Positions 15,229 to 22,399 of a DNA stretch of 22,399 nt are shown here, piece by piece. The DNA is taken from positions 1-22,399 of the forward strand of contig JAJFMM010000013.1 in the NCBI GenBank assembly GCA_021772165.1, given 5' to 3'. The position numbers and the translations under genes were made by a program. Source of the stretch: Chlamydiota bacterium. Lineage in GTDB: Bacteria > Chlamydiota > Chlamydiia > Chlamydiales > SM23-39. How positions within the stretch are numbered: position 1 is the stretch's first letter; each line of letters begins with the position of its first letter. The notes below the pieces were generated by a model that worked only from the letters and a program-made list of their open reading frames with translations, had not been told where the DNA came from and searched no databases.

Positions 15229-16206
15229 TTAGAGCCCACCAAAATCGAGAATCCAATCGATCAGAAGCGCATCGAGCCAATAAAGACCCTTCCCCTCCGT
15301 TGGATTGGCTAGAAAGCCCATATGCCCGCCCCTCTTCGTCTTGAACACATCCACATGCTCAGGCAGATCGAGATGGTCCAACGACTCAGCAGAAACGATC
15401 GGATCGTCCTGAGCTAAAAGAATCTTACAAGGAACCGAAATATCAGGAACAAATTGCGCTGCACTACATTTGTCGTAGTAGTCTTTCGCATCGCGAAACC
15501 CATAATAGGGAGCCGTATACAACTGATCAAACTCATAAAACTTCAGTTTGCGAGGTAGCTTGACACGAGGTAAGTCCTTGAATTTCTTATGACGATAGTG
15601 CACATCCGCTCGCATCAACGAGACGAAATACTTCTCATACATCGCATTGTCCGGATGGCCAATCATGACTACACTCGAGTAGAGATCCACAGGCGGACTG
15701 ACCGCAATGATCCCAATGAGAAACTCCTTTGCCAATTCCCCCAGCTCCCCCGCCATCTTGAGAACGATATTGCCTCCCAGAGAAAAGCCAATGAGGAGAA
15801 AAGGAGAGTCGAGCGCATCCTCTTTTAACTTCTTGAGCGCCTCGAAAATATCCTCACTCCTTCCACCATGGTACATCTGCTTAGATAATCCCTTGCCCGA
15901 TCCACACCCTCTCATGTTGATCCGCGCAGATCGAATCCCCTGCGCCTCCAATCTCTTCGTAAGCCTGGCGAGATAAGGCGATTTATGCGACCCACAGAGC
16001 CCATGCACCATCACAACAGTCAAATCTGTCGGTTTCCAGCCTCTCGGCGTCGTAATTTCAATGGAAAGTCGATCACCATCAGAGAGTTGCACAAGCTTTC
16101 TCTCCGAAGATGGCTCGAATAAGATATTGAAAAAGGAGCTAATGATCGTTTGATGGTGAGGATCAGATACAAATGGAAATGGTTCAAAGGGAAGTTCTTG
16201 GCTCAT
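15229..16206 (-). CDS. YheT-type alpha/beta hydrolase
   Basis: The 325-residue protein is an alpha/beta hydrolase of the UPF0017/YheT group (related to ABHD1/3 lipases). FVSDPHHQTI at the front is typical. VMVHGLCGS supplies the oxyanion region, GFSLGGN carries the nucleophile Ser142, the Asp is in LLAQDDPIV (near 267), and His295 is in GGHMGFL. INMRGCGSGKGLSKQMYHGG matches the family's conserved RGCG and YH segment. Members act on lipid esters, but the substrate is unknown. A GGTGA before the ATG is a weak ribosome-binding site. It converges on the NTT gene, with 83 bases between, and no convincing terminator was seen there. Confidence 0.88.
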   Translation of the reverse strand: MSQELPFEPFPFVSDPHHQTIISSFFNILFEPSSERKLVQLSDGDRLSIEITTPRGWKPTDLTVVMVHGLCGSHKSPYLARLTKRLEAQGIRSARINMRGCGSGKGLSKQMYHGGRSEDIFEALKKLKEDALDSPFLLIGFSLGGNIVLKMAGELGELAKEFLIGIIAVSPPVDLYSSVVMIGHPDNAMYEKYFVSLMRADVHYRHKKFKDLPRVKLPRKLKFYEFDQLYTAPYYGFRDAKDYYDKCSAAQFVPDISVPCKILLAQDDPIVSAESLDHLDLPEHVDVFKTKRGGHMGFLANPTEGKGLYWLDALLIDWILDFGGL

Positions 16207-16244
16207 AAAATCACCAGCGCTCGCGACAGTATTGACATCTTTAA

Positions 16245-16287
16245 TTCTTATGAATGTGAATTAATATGTCAAGTTAGTTTAACTAAC
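16245..16287 (-). promoter_or_regulatory. Promoter and adjoining dyad of the YheT gene
   Basis: On the minus strand TTGACA (16267-16272) and TAAGAA (16245-16250) lie 16 bases apart, upstream of the hydrolase start. Directly upstream of the -35 sits a near-perfect dyad, GTTAGTT and AACTAAC around one base (16273-16287), which could be an operator or a weak hairpin at the end of the lipid A deacylase gene. Confidence 0.4.
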
Positions 16288-16291
16288 CCAA

Positions 16292-16822
16292 CTACTTGCC
16301 ACTGTTTCCGAAAAAAGGAAATCCCTTTTTAATTGGAATGTCGTAATAAAAGACGAAAGACTCTTCCCCAGGATTGCGACTGCCGATACTCGCATTGGAA
16401 AGATGATAAAAATGTACACCTAAACGACTTGCATCTTCAAACTGCCATGCAAGCTCTACTCCGCTCCGAAATTCCAGTGGATAGCCGAGATTTTTTCCAT
16501 CTCCGGCTCGATACCAGCCGGCGGCAAATCCTGGAGCAATGACAATCTGATCGCAAGGAAAGAGATCGAAGTTGATCCCACCATAGAGATACGTCGATCC
16601 TTCAATTGTCGCCATCGCTCCGATGAGTGGGCGAAATTCCAAAAAGCGAAAAGGTGATTTAAGGCGAGGGCAATGGAATTTATATTCGAGGCTCATTTCC
16701 CATGTGCGATGACGTTCGCGCATGATATCAAAAATACCCGTACTCACAGAAAATAGATCACACTGTCTGACTGCATGCAGAGAGGACACTGTAAGCAAAA
16801 GTAGAATCGCGTATTTCTTCAT
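16292..16822 (-). CDS. PagL-type lipid A 3-O-deacylase
   Basis: From the ATG at 16822 the protein has 176 residues. MKKYAILLLLTVSSLHA is a signal peptide, and the rest is a small beta barrel. HFYHLSNASIGSRNPGEES carries the PagL catalytic pattern: His140, Ser142 with Asn143, and a Glu at 153/154. PagL removes the 3-O-linked acyl chain from lipid A in the outer membrane, which lowers recognition by host receptors. AAGGGGTG before Met1 supports this start over an in-frame ATG ten codons upstream. The gene is divergent from the cluster at 16907. The last residues (FFGNSGK) are less aromatic than in typical barrels. Confidence 0.82.
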   Translation of the reverse strand: MKKYAILLLLTVSSLHAVRQCDLFSVSTGIFDIMRERHRTWEMSLEYKFHCPRLKSPFRFLEFRPLIGAMATIEGSTYLYGGINFDLFPCDQIVIAPGFAAGWYRAGDGKNLGYPLEFRSGVELAWQFEDASRLGVHFYHLSNASIGSRNPGEESFVFYYDIPIKKGFPFFGNSGK

Positions 16823-16906
16823 CTCTTCACCCCTTGAAAGCAGTATATACAAAAATATTTCCTCTTGCTATCCTGCACCGCTTTTCCAAATCTTAATGAG
16901 GATTTC

Positions 16907-17488
16907 ATGAAACAATTTTTCTACTGCTTATTGCTATTTCCTCTTTTCCTGTCTGCCTATTACTCGCAACCAGACAATCCCTACGTACCTATTCGAGTCA
17001 ATTCTTATCCACCCCTCTACTATCCTCCGAGTTGCCACTGGCTGTCTGCACTCTCCGGCCTGGGCAAATCCTTAGAAATTGAAGATGGCTCTATTTGGAA
17101 AATTGATCAACACGGCCATGAGGACGTCTTTTACTGGAGAGTAAACGACCCACTTGTTTTGACACAAAACAGAGACTGGTTCTCCTCTTTTGAGTACAGG
17201 CTTGTCAACCAAGCGACAGGCGGCAGCATTGCGGTAAACCTCTTTCTAGGACCTATCTTGGCCAGTCAGCACACGCGCTTTGTTTCCTCTATCGACATCA
17301 CTCGAGGCGAGGTCATTCTGACAGACAGCTCTCGCTGGATCATCTGCCCAAGCGATATTTCGCTATTCCATGAATGGGTTCTTAATGACTGCATCCTCAT
17401 CGGATCGAACTGCGGATGGGAACCGAGTTATGACTTCATCCTCATCAACTCAAATACAAATGATTTTGTTCGCGCAAGGCAATTTTAA
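16907..17488 (+). CDS. Secreted protein, likely chlamydial conserved family
   Basis: The ATG at 16907, with GAGG five bases upstream, gives 193 residues; the frame opens earlier at 16865 but that start has no ribosome-binding site. MKQFFYCLLLFPLFLSAYYS is a signal peptide. The mature part contains LEIEDGSIWKID, VNDPLVLTQNRDW and YRLVNQATGGSIAVNLFLGP, a pattern I associate with small exported proteins conserved among chlamydiae; no function is known. One Cys pair (about positions 152 and 166) could form a disulfide. It is the first of a packed cluster, eleven bases before the next gene, and shares an 84-base divergent region with the lipid A deacylase. Confidence 0.7.
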   Translation: MKQFFYCLLLFPLFLSAYYSQPDNPYVPIRVNSYPPLYYPPSCHWLSALSGLGKSLEIEDGSIWKIDQHGHEDVFYWRVNDPLVLTQNRDWFSSFEYRLVNQATGGSIAVNLFLGPILASQHTRFVSSIDITRGEVILTDSSRWIICPSDISLFHEWVLNDCILIGSNCGWEPSYDFILINSNTNDFVRARQF

Positions 17489-17499
17489 AAGAGGCTCCC

Positions 17500-19065
17500 A
17501 TGTTCGTCTTACCTTACGATGCCAACGGGCAAAGAACCAATGTAATCAGTTTTACACCGACTCCACCGGAGCATGCCGTAGCAGATCAAACGCCTGCGCC
17601 TCTACAATCTGCAGAACAACCTCCTGAAATCGTTAATTTTCAAGCCCAAGTGCTTGCAAAACGGCAAAAATTCACACCCACAGGAGCACAACTATTCGAT
17701 ACATTAAAGGTCTATTTTGATGAGCATTTCAATGATAGCGATGTCGATAGCAGTGAAGAAGAAAGAGAGATTCCTTTTGCTCAGATAGCCACTCGATTGC
17801 AAACCACCTATCCTGAATTATACAATTGGGCTCTGCACAATGGGCCGATGGCCAGAGAGCAAACCCTAGAGTATGGGAGCGACAAAAACCCCCAACTGAA
17901 CAAAGATGTACAAGAAGCTCTCTACTGGCTCCCCCTAGCCTCCGCTAAAGACACACCTCTACACCCCGACTCCCTCTTTGCACGTCTACGTAAATTGGTT
18001 CGAGCAGGAAAGGGTCCGGAGGACATCGCCCAGACTCTAAACTCGCCTAGAAATCGCCCTTTTCTCCACGGGATCATCCAAACGCCTCTATCCGAATTGC
18101 ATGAAAAATCTCTGCAGTTTTTCGCTCATGACCCGGTTAAAGAGCTCTATCTTGCGATATTGGATCGCGTATATCTGCTTGCACTAGAGATGAGTGAAGT
18201 CATGAACCATGCAAGGACTACAGAGGCAAGCATTGATCAGCAGCTCTGTATAGCTCTACCTTCGGGCTGGACTCATATTTTGCAAACAGACTGCTCCACA
18301 TGGGCAGATGTACAGGATGCGCTGGATACCATCTTAGCAGATCCTCTTTCCAAGGAATCTCGTCTGCGCGCACTTACCCTTGCATTGAGCTCTATGCACT
18401 CCTCTTTTGAGCTCACAGAGGAGCTTCTCAAAGAACAGCTCAGCTTTCTCGTTGACCGCGCCTTTAACATGGATCAACTCGCTCCTGTCTTTCCTCAATG
18501 CCAGGAAAAATTACCCGAACTCTTACTCAGACTCGATCAATGCCGGCAAAAATTTTCGCCTTCTCTCTATTTAGAAAGGGCCTATGCTCAGATTAAAGAG
18601 TGTCAGCCCCATTCATCCAAACTGCCGACTGCTGCCGGTGAGTTCATTTTCAACCATGATCGATTGCTCTACGACACAGCTCTCAAGGTGATCCACGACT
18701 GCCTTGCAAACTCTACTATGGAAGAATACAACAGCTGGCCAAACAAACTTAAAAGCTCTTTTGCAGAAGCTTTAAAACAGACGCCTCCACTGACTCAAGA
18801 AGAACTACTCGATCAGCTCAACAAAAATCCCGAGCTACGAGAACAGTTTCTCTACCGTCTCTCTACTGAATGTCTCAACAAAGATCCCAACGAGTTGATA
18901 CAGGAAAAAATCATAGAACTAAGAGATCAAGACTTGCGCAACCTCTCTCAGCTTATGGGGATAGCAGGTCCCGAAGAGCGCCATGAAGTACTTCATGGCT
19001 TCCTGTTAACGAATCAAACATTGCCCTGGAATCTAACTTCTTTAATTGACTGGGCTCAACTGTAA
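17500..19065 (+). CDS. 521-residue helical protein of unknown function
   Basis: I do not recognise this protein. The first 55 residues are polar, Pro- and Gln-rich and probably disordered, as is common in secreted effectors. Residues about 60-520 read as a long series of amphipathic helices, with an acidic patch NDSDVDSSEEERE near 78-90. There is no signal peptide, membrane segment or catalytic motif. AGAGG six bases before the ATG supports the start. It lies between a secreted protein and an Inc-like protein in a tightly packed cluster, so a type III effector is a fair guess, but other roles are possible. Some stretches with PxxL spacing suggest helical repeats. Confidence 0.6.
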   Translation: MFVLPYDANGQRTNVISFTPTPPEHAVADQTPAPLQSAEQPPEIVNFQAQVLAKRQKFTPTGAQLFDTLKVYFDEHFNDSDVDSSEEEREIPFAQIATRLQTTYPELYNWALHNGPMAREQTLEYGSDKNPQLNKDVQEALYWLPLASAKDTPLHPDSLFARLRKLVRAGKGPEDIAQTLNSPRNRPFLHGIIQTPLSELHEKSLQFFAHDPVKELYLAILDRVYLLALEMSEVMNHARTTEASIDQQLCIALPSGWTHILQTDCSTWADVQDALDTILADPLSKESRLRALTLALSSMHSSFELTEELLKEQLSFLVDRAFNMDQLAPVFPQCQEKLPELLLRLDQCRQKFSPSLYLERAYAQIKECQPHSSKLPTAAGEFIFNHDRLLYDTALKVIHDCLANSTMEEYNSWPNKLKSSFAEALKQTPPLTQEELLDQLNKNPELREQFLYRLSTECLNKDPNELIQEKIIELRDQDLRNLSQLMGIAGPEERHEVLHGFLLTNQTLPWNLTSLIDWAQL

Positions 19066-19081
19066 TCCAAGGAGACTTTCT

Positions 19082-19591
19082 ATGGTTCATGCGATCCATC
19101 CCACTGCGACTGCCCACACAAACAGCGCGCCTCAAACCACAGATACAGTCCGTCGCACGCATCTGCTCGCGATCACTGTTCTGACATCGGTTGCACTGCT
19201 TGCTGTCCTGCCATTGGAGCTATCCATTCCCCTCTGCGTTTGCATTCTGTTCGTTCCCCTTTTAGGAGATTGCCCACAAGACCAGCACCAAGTTGTGCGA
19301 GTTTACACTCCGCCAGTGATCAGCGAGGTGCCAATGCCGCGCCGTTACTATCAAGTCCATAGGCCGCCACCTATTGTTCCTATGCCTCCGCCGAGAAACG
19401 CAGCTAGAGCGACCGTCCCCTCTCCCTTTAGCCAAGGCGCTAGAGCCGGCGTCGGAGTCAGAGCGCCTTCTACCTTCAGGAGAACTCCAATGCCGCAAAC
19501 CTTTTCTGTCAGCGGCCAAGGCAGCCAAGCTAGACCTTCCGCTCCACCGGCGCCTCACAATCCCGCTCGCGCACCTGTTGGACGAAGATGA
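19082..19591 (+). CDS. Inc-like protein with paired membrane helices
   Basis: The ATG at 19082, with AAGGAG eight bases before it, gives 169 residues. After a polar N-terminus of about 26 residues comes a bilobed hydrophobic region (27-62) with a short turn at LPLELSIP. Two closely spaced membrane helices with both ends on the same side are the signature of chlamydial Inc proteins, which sit in the inclusion membrane after type III secretion. The C-terminal 105 residues are Pro/Arg/Ala/Gln-rich and disordered (for example RPPPIVPMPPPRNA), which could bind host SH3 or WW domains. The stop overlaps the next start (ATGA). Localisation is inference. Confidence 0.6.
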   Translation: MVHAIHPTATAHTNSAPQTTDTVRRTHLLAITVLTSVALLAVLPLELSIPLCVCILFVPLLGDCPQDQHQVVRVYTPPVISEVPMPRRYYQVHRPPPIVPMPPPRNAARATVPSPFSQGARAGVGVRAPSTFRRTPMPQTFSVSGQGSQARPSAPPAPHNPARAPVGRR

Positions 19592-19920
19592 AAGTCTATT
19601 GTTTCAAGTGCAAACATCTCACAGAAGAGCTAGGCAGAATCCCTTTCAAGGCCAGCTGCCCCAAGTGCGACTCAGATCTCCATGTCTGCAAAAACTGTCG
19701 TTTTTACAGTCCCGGCAAACCCAACGATTGCGCCATGCCCGGGACCGATCATGTACGGGACCGCGAAGCCTCTAATTTCTGCGAGGAGTTCGCTCCTAGC
19801 CTCACCCCCCCGGAAAACAGCCACAACCAAGCAGCACTCGACAAAGCAAAGCGACTGTTTGGTGAAGATCTACCGAAACCACGCAATCCACTACTCGACG
19901 AGGACTCCCATGGCGATTGA
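19588..19920 (+). CDS. Multi-zinc-ribbon protein
   Basis: The 110-residue protein carries three CxxC pairs (C5/C8, C24/C27, C34/C37) and two further Cys (C48, C65), so at least two zinc-binding knuckles. YCFKCKHL, CPKCDSDLHVCKNCRFY, CAMPGTDHVRDRE and NFCEEF form a pattern that I recall as conserved in chlamydiae and some other bacteria without known function. The C-terminal 40 residues are polar. Its start codon overlaps the previous stop by four bases (ATGA), a sign of translational coupling, and its end overlaps the next gene by eleven bases. Confidence 0.75.
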   Translation: MKVYCFKCKHLTEELGRIPFKASCPKCDSDLHVCKNCRFYSPGKPNDCAMPGTDHVRDREASNFCEEFAPSLTPPENSHNQAALDKAKRLFGEDLPKPRNPLLDEDSHGD

Positions 19921-20689
19921 CATATCAAAAAGCCCAGCTTTGCAACTTGCTGAAGACCTTTTACAAAAAGTTAGAGATCAATCTCCATGGATTGATGAAT
20001 TCAGTCAGAAGATCAGCTCAGCAAGAAATGAGTATGACTGCGAAAATAACAGCTATGATAAACGCTATCCATCCCTTGAAAAGCTGCAAGAAAGATATGC
20101 ACACTGGACAAATGTCATTACCGAATTCCAAAAAAACCAGGAACGCGTTGCCGATTTAATTACTGACATACAAAGAGACATGAGTAAATTGCATTGGTGT
20201 GAAATACCTACAGAACAGTTTTCCAAACTGAAGTTTTTGCAACAAGAGGGCGGATCTTCACTACAAGCATATTACGAGAATATGCGTGATAAAATCACAA
20301 CGCTCGATGCGCATGTGTCGAACTTTTCTAGGATTGTGAAGACAGCTGAAGCAGAAATCTTCATGATCGAGTCGCATCCTCATCCGCGTCTCTTAGGATC
20401 TATTACGAACTGTATGACGGGTCAATCCTCTACAAGTATGCTTTCCTGGGCTACAGGCAAAGCCTCCAGAAACTTTGGTAGTGGCTTACTACAGATTATT
20501 GGAGCCGTCCAAGGGCCTGCAAGACGTCCTTCTTATGATGCAGCAGCAGAAAATGGCGTAGAGAAAGACCTAGATCCAGGTGAATTCTCTTTAGCTTCAA
20601 TGGGATCTGTTGCTGAGGATGAGGTAACGGCTCCTGCAGCACAGCCTAAACATCTGCTTCCCCCTCAGAGAAAAGGAAAAAGAAGGTAG
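19910..20689 (+). CDS. Coiled-coil protein of unknown function
   Basis: The ATG at 19910, with GAGGA upstream, gives 259 residues; it overlaps the zinc-ribbon stop by eleven bases. The frame is open further upstream, but that part would lie entirely within the zinc-ribbon gene. Residues about 10-165 are helical with heptad-like spacing (for example LEKLQERYAHWTNVITEF), suggesting a coiled-coil bundle. A less charged stretch with small residues follows (about 170-200), then a polar, Pro-rich and basic tail ending KGKRR. There is no signal peptide or catalytic motif. It may work with the Inc-like or zinc-ribbon protein beside it. Confidence 0.6.
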   Translation: MAIDISKSPALQLAEDLLQKVRDQSPWIDEFSQKISSARNEYDCENNSYDKRYPSLEKLQERYAHWTNVITEFQKNQERVADLITDIQRDMSKLHWCEIPTEQFSKLKFLQQEGGSSLQAYYENMRDKITTLDAHVSNFSRIVKTAEAEIFMIESHPHPRLLGSITNCMTGQSSTSMLSWATGKASRNFGSGLLQIIGAVQGPARRPSYDAAAENGVEKDLDPGEFSLASMGSVAEDEVTAPAAQPKHLLPPQRKGKRR

Positions 20690-20695
20690 GTTGAA

Positions 20696-21325
20696 ATGCG
20701 CTCCCTTTGCTGCGCTTGGATGCTGCTCTTCTGCTCTTTTACCTTTCCTGCAAAATTCCACATCATGCAGCGTATTTTTTCTTGGACAACGACCTTTGAC
20801 ATCGCATCCGATGAGGAGTACCTCGCCACAGCAATGAGTCAATTCTTCAACGTCTCTGCGACCTACCATCTCACCACCTTTGAAGATCAGAGTCCCCTCG
20901 CCCATGCCAAAGCGCGTTTTTTATGCTGGGGCACCATCATTGATCTCTATGATGAGACAGGTCCCATTGCCACCATGGAAGAAGAGCTCTTTCGCATCCT
21001 TCCCTGGGGTGAATACAAAATTTTTGACACCGAGCACAATTTAATAGCCCATGCCAAGATGTACATCCTTGGCACCCGCTTCGAGATCCGCCTCCCCGAT
21101 GCCCCCGAAGAGATCTATGCGATCCTCGCAAGACCCCTTCTGCGACTCTTTCGCGATGCCTGGACCTGTGAAGTTCTCTCTGACACAGAAAAAATTGACC
21201 CAAAACTTCTCATCTTTCTCGCTGTTTTTCAAACAGACAAAGACAACAGGGATCGCTACCGCGCACAGATAAATAGCGAACTGAGAAAAGAAGTAGAAGA
21301 TTTTAACGGCCAGCGCCTCTTATAA
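20696..21325 (+). CDS. LURP-one/Tubby-like fold protein, probably exported
   Basis: The 209-residue protein starts with a hydrophobic stretch (MRSLCCAWMLLFCSFTFP) that could be a signal peptide. Then come the repeated strands of the LURP-one-related (LOR) fold: FHIMQRIFSWTTTFDI, ARFLCWGTIIDLYDETG, ILPWGEYKIFDTEHNLIA and YILGTRFEI. The LOR fold resembles Tubby and phospholipid scramblase domains; the bacterial members have no proven function. The C-terminus (about 140-209) is helical. An AGGT-type ribosome-binding site overlaps the end of the gene before it, with six bases between genes. If the hydrophobic start is not cleaved, the protein would be anchored. Confidence 0.65.
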   Translation: MRSLCCAWMLLFCSFTFPAKFHIMQRIFSWTTTFDIASDEEYLATAMSQFFNVSATYHLTTFEDQSPLAHAKARFLCWGTIIDLYDETGPIATMEEELFRILPWGEYKIFDTEHNLIAHAKMYILGTRFEIRLPDAPEEIYAILARPLLRLFRDAWTCEVLSDTEKIDPKLLIFLAVFQTDKDNRDRYRAQINSELRKEVEDFNGQRLL

Positions 21326-21334
21326 ACTAGAGGC

Positions 21335-22399
21335 ATGCGTACCCTCATTTTTCTTCTTCTCTTTGCCACCGCTTATGCGACGCCTCCACTTTGGCAGCAG
21401 CAGCACCAGCAAAAATTCTATGACATCTATAACCTCGATGTAGAAGATGAGCTAAAGCAAAAATTGAAAGGCCCTCAGGCCATGACGGGTGACTGGGACG
21501 GCTCTCGCACCTACCTTGCAGATCATGGACTGAACATCTTCACCTCCTACATCACTGACATGCTCGGCAATCCCCACGGAGGCAGAGCTCGTGGCTTTGC
21601 CTATGCAGGCTCTTACGGATTGGCGCTCGATTTTGACCTGGATAAAGCGCTTGGCCAAAAAACAGGCTTTAAGTTCTATGCCTCTACCTCTTGGCGCACA
21701 GGTACCAATCTCTCCTCTCGAAAAATCGACAATGAGTTTCCCGTAGCGCAGGTCTACGGCACGCAGACTACCGTCCTCAATGAGCTCTATGCCAAAGAGT
21801 CTCTTTTCGACAACATTTTGAGCTTCAAAGTGGGACGCCTCAACGCGGGAAACGACTTTCTCGCCTCACCACTCTATGCAGAATTTGTCAACTTCGCCTT
21901 CGATGGCAATCCAGCGGGGATTTTTGAGAACTTCCCCGCGCTCTCGGTCTACCCCAATGCAACTTGGGGAGCGTACCTAGAGCTCCAGCCCTCCGACTTT
22001 ATCTCGATGAAGTTCGCCGCCTACAACGCGAATGCAGACATCTTCAAGAATAAATACCACGGCGTCAACTTCACACTCGATAGCACCAACGGAGTCATCT
22101 GGATTAGCGAGTGGACAGCGCGCGTTAATCAAGGCAAAAAATCCTCCGGCCTCCCTGGTAATTACAAAGTGGGTTTTCTCTATCAAACGCTGAACACTAC
22201 AAAATTCAGTGGAAGCGAGATGCACAGCAACTACTGCACCTACGTTCTGATCGACCAGATGGTCTACAGAAAAGGAGATCGGCGTCTCAGACAAGGGATC
22301 ACGCCTTTTGCCGCTCTGCTCTTTGCCCCCAAAGATCGCAATCCCTTTCCCTTCTTTCTCTCAGCCGGCGTCATTTACGAAGGCTTTTTCGACAGCCGC
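21335..22399 (+). CDS. OprB-type carbohydrate porin, 3' end beyond the window
   Basis: The frame runs from the ATG at 21335 for 355 codons to the right edge without a stop. MRTLIFLLLFATAYA is a signal peptide. MTGDWDGSRTYLADHGLN is the conserved start of OprB porins (usually GDWGG.R..L...G), followed by FTSYITDMLGNPHGG, FKFYASTSWRTGTNLS, VGRLNAGNDF and FPALSVYPNATWGAYL, all family features of strands and constriction loops. OprB proteins form 16-strand channels in the outer membrane for sugars. The gene follows the LOR protein by nine bases. AGAGG lies too close to the ATG to be ideal, so translation may depend on the upstream gene. Confidence 0.88.
   Translation, partial: MRTLIFLLLFATAYATPPLWQQQHQQKFYDIYNLDVEDELKQKLKGPQAMTGDWDGSRTYLADHGLNIFTSYITDMLGNPHGGRARGFAYAGSYGLALDFDLDKALGQKTGFKFYASTSWRTGTNLSSRKIDNEFPVAQVYGTQTTVLNELYAKESLFDNILSFKVGRLNAGNDFLASPLYAEFVNFAFDGNPAGIFENFPALSVYPNATWGAYLELQPSDFISMKFAAYNANADIFKNKYHGVNFTLDSTNGVIWISEWTARVNQGKKSSGLPGNYKVGFLYQTLNTTKFSGSEMHSNYCTYVLIDQMVYRKGDRRLRQGITPFAALLFAPKDRNPFPFFLSAGVIYEGFFDSR

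Noticed and set aside
19682..19909. Upstream extension of the coiled-coil gene
   Set aside because: It lies fully within the zinc-ribbon gene in another frame and has no coiled-coil or other motif; the ATG at 19910 has GAGGA before it.

Overview
The window looks like chromosome of an environmental (amoeba- or protist-associated) member of the Chlamydiota. It carries a nucleotide transporter of the NTT family, an ankyrin-repeat protein with a membrane hairpin, an Inc-like protein with paired hydrophobic segments, a zinc-ribbon family and a small secreted-protein family that I associate with chlamydiae, and many short hydrophobic proteins of unknown function. The family or genus cannot be fixed from the sequence alone.

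Layout. Positions 1-3201 form an AT-rich accessory block: an ankyrin/membrane protein cut by the left edge, a glycine/alanine-rich membrane protein, a gene-poor divergent region, and another hydrophobic protein. The block ends at a tRNA-Leu(UAG) gene followed by a strong hairpin. Positions 3387-5873 encode a secreted coiled protein, an outer-membrane barrel protein and a secreted DUF192 protein. A truncated IS5-type transposase abuts the DUF192 stop codon. Positions 6373-8343 hold a sodium:dicarboxylate/glutamate symporter followed closely by a 62-residue protein that resembles eukaryotic eIF4E-binding proteins, and then a small membrane protein. Positions 8400-10961 carry a cold-shock protein, an RMD1/YagE (DUF155) protein, an SRPBCC protein, an MsrB homologue with Thr in place of the catalytic Cys, and a stand-alone biotin-protein-ligase N-terminal (BPL_N) domain protein.

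Positions 11118-13515 are a tandem pair of membrane fatty acid desaturases, each with an unusual coiled-coil tail of about 100 residues. They were duplicated together with their promoter, and each is followed by a hairpin. Next come the NTT transporter, a convergent YheT-type alpha/beta hydrolase and a PagL-type lipid A 3-O-deacylase. From 16907 to the right edge a tightly packed plus-strand cluster of seven genes runs with gaps of 16 bases or less, or overlaps: a secreted protein, a 521-residue helical protein, an Inc-like protein, a zinc-ribbon protein, a coiled protein, a LURP-one-like secreted protein and an OprB-type porin.

Taken together the window deals with living in a host cell (nucleotide and dicarboxylate import, candidate effectors) and with the envelope (desaturases, lipid A deacylase, barrel proteins, porin). 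The most exciting candidate is the 62-residue protein at 7690-7878. Its residues 13-35 line up without gaps with the eIF4E-binding region of human 4E-BP1 as I remember it, which suggests a bacterial mimic acting on host cap-dependent translation. All family assignments are by motif reading; no database search was run.
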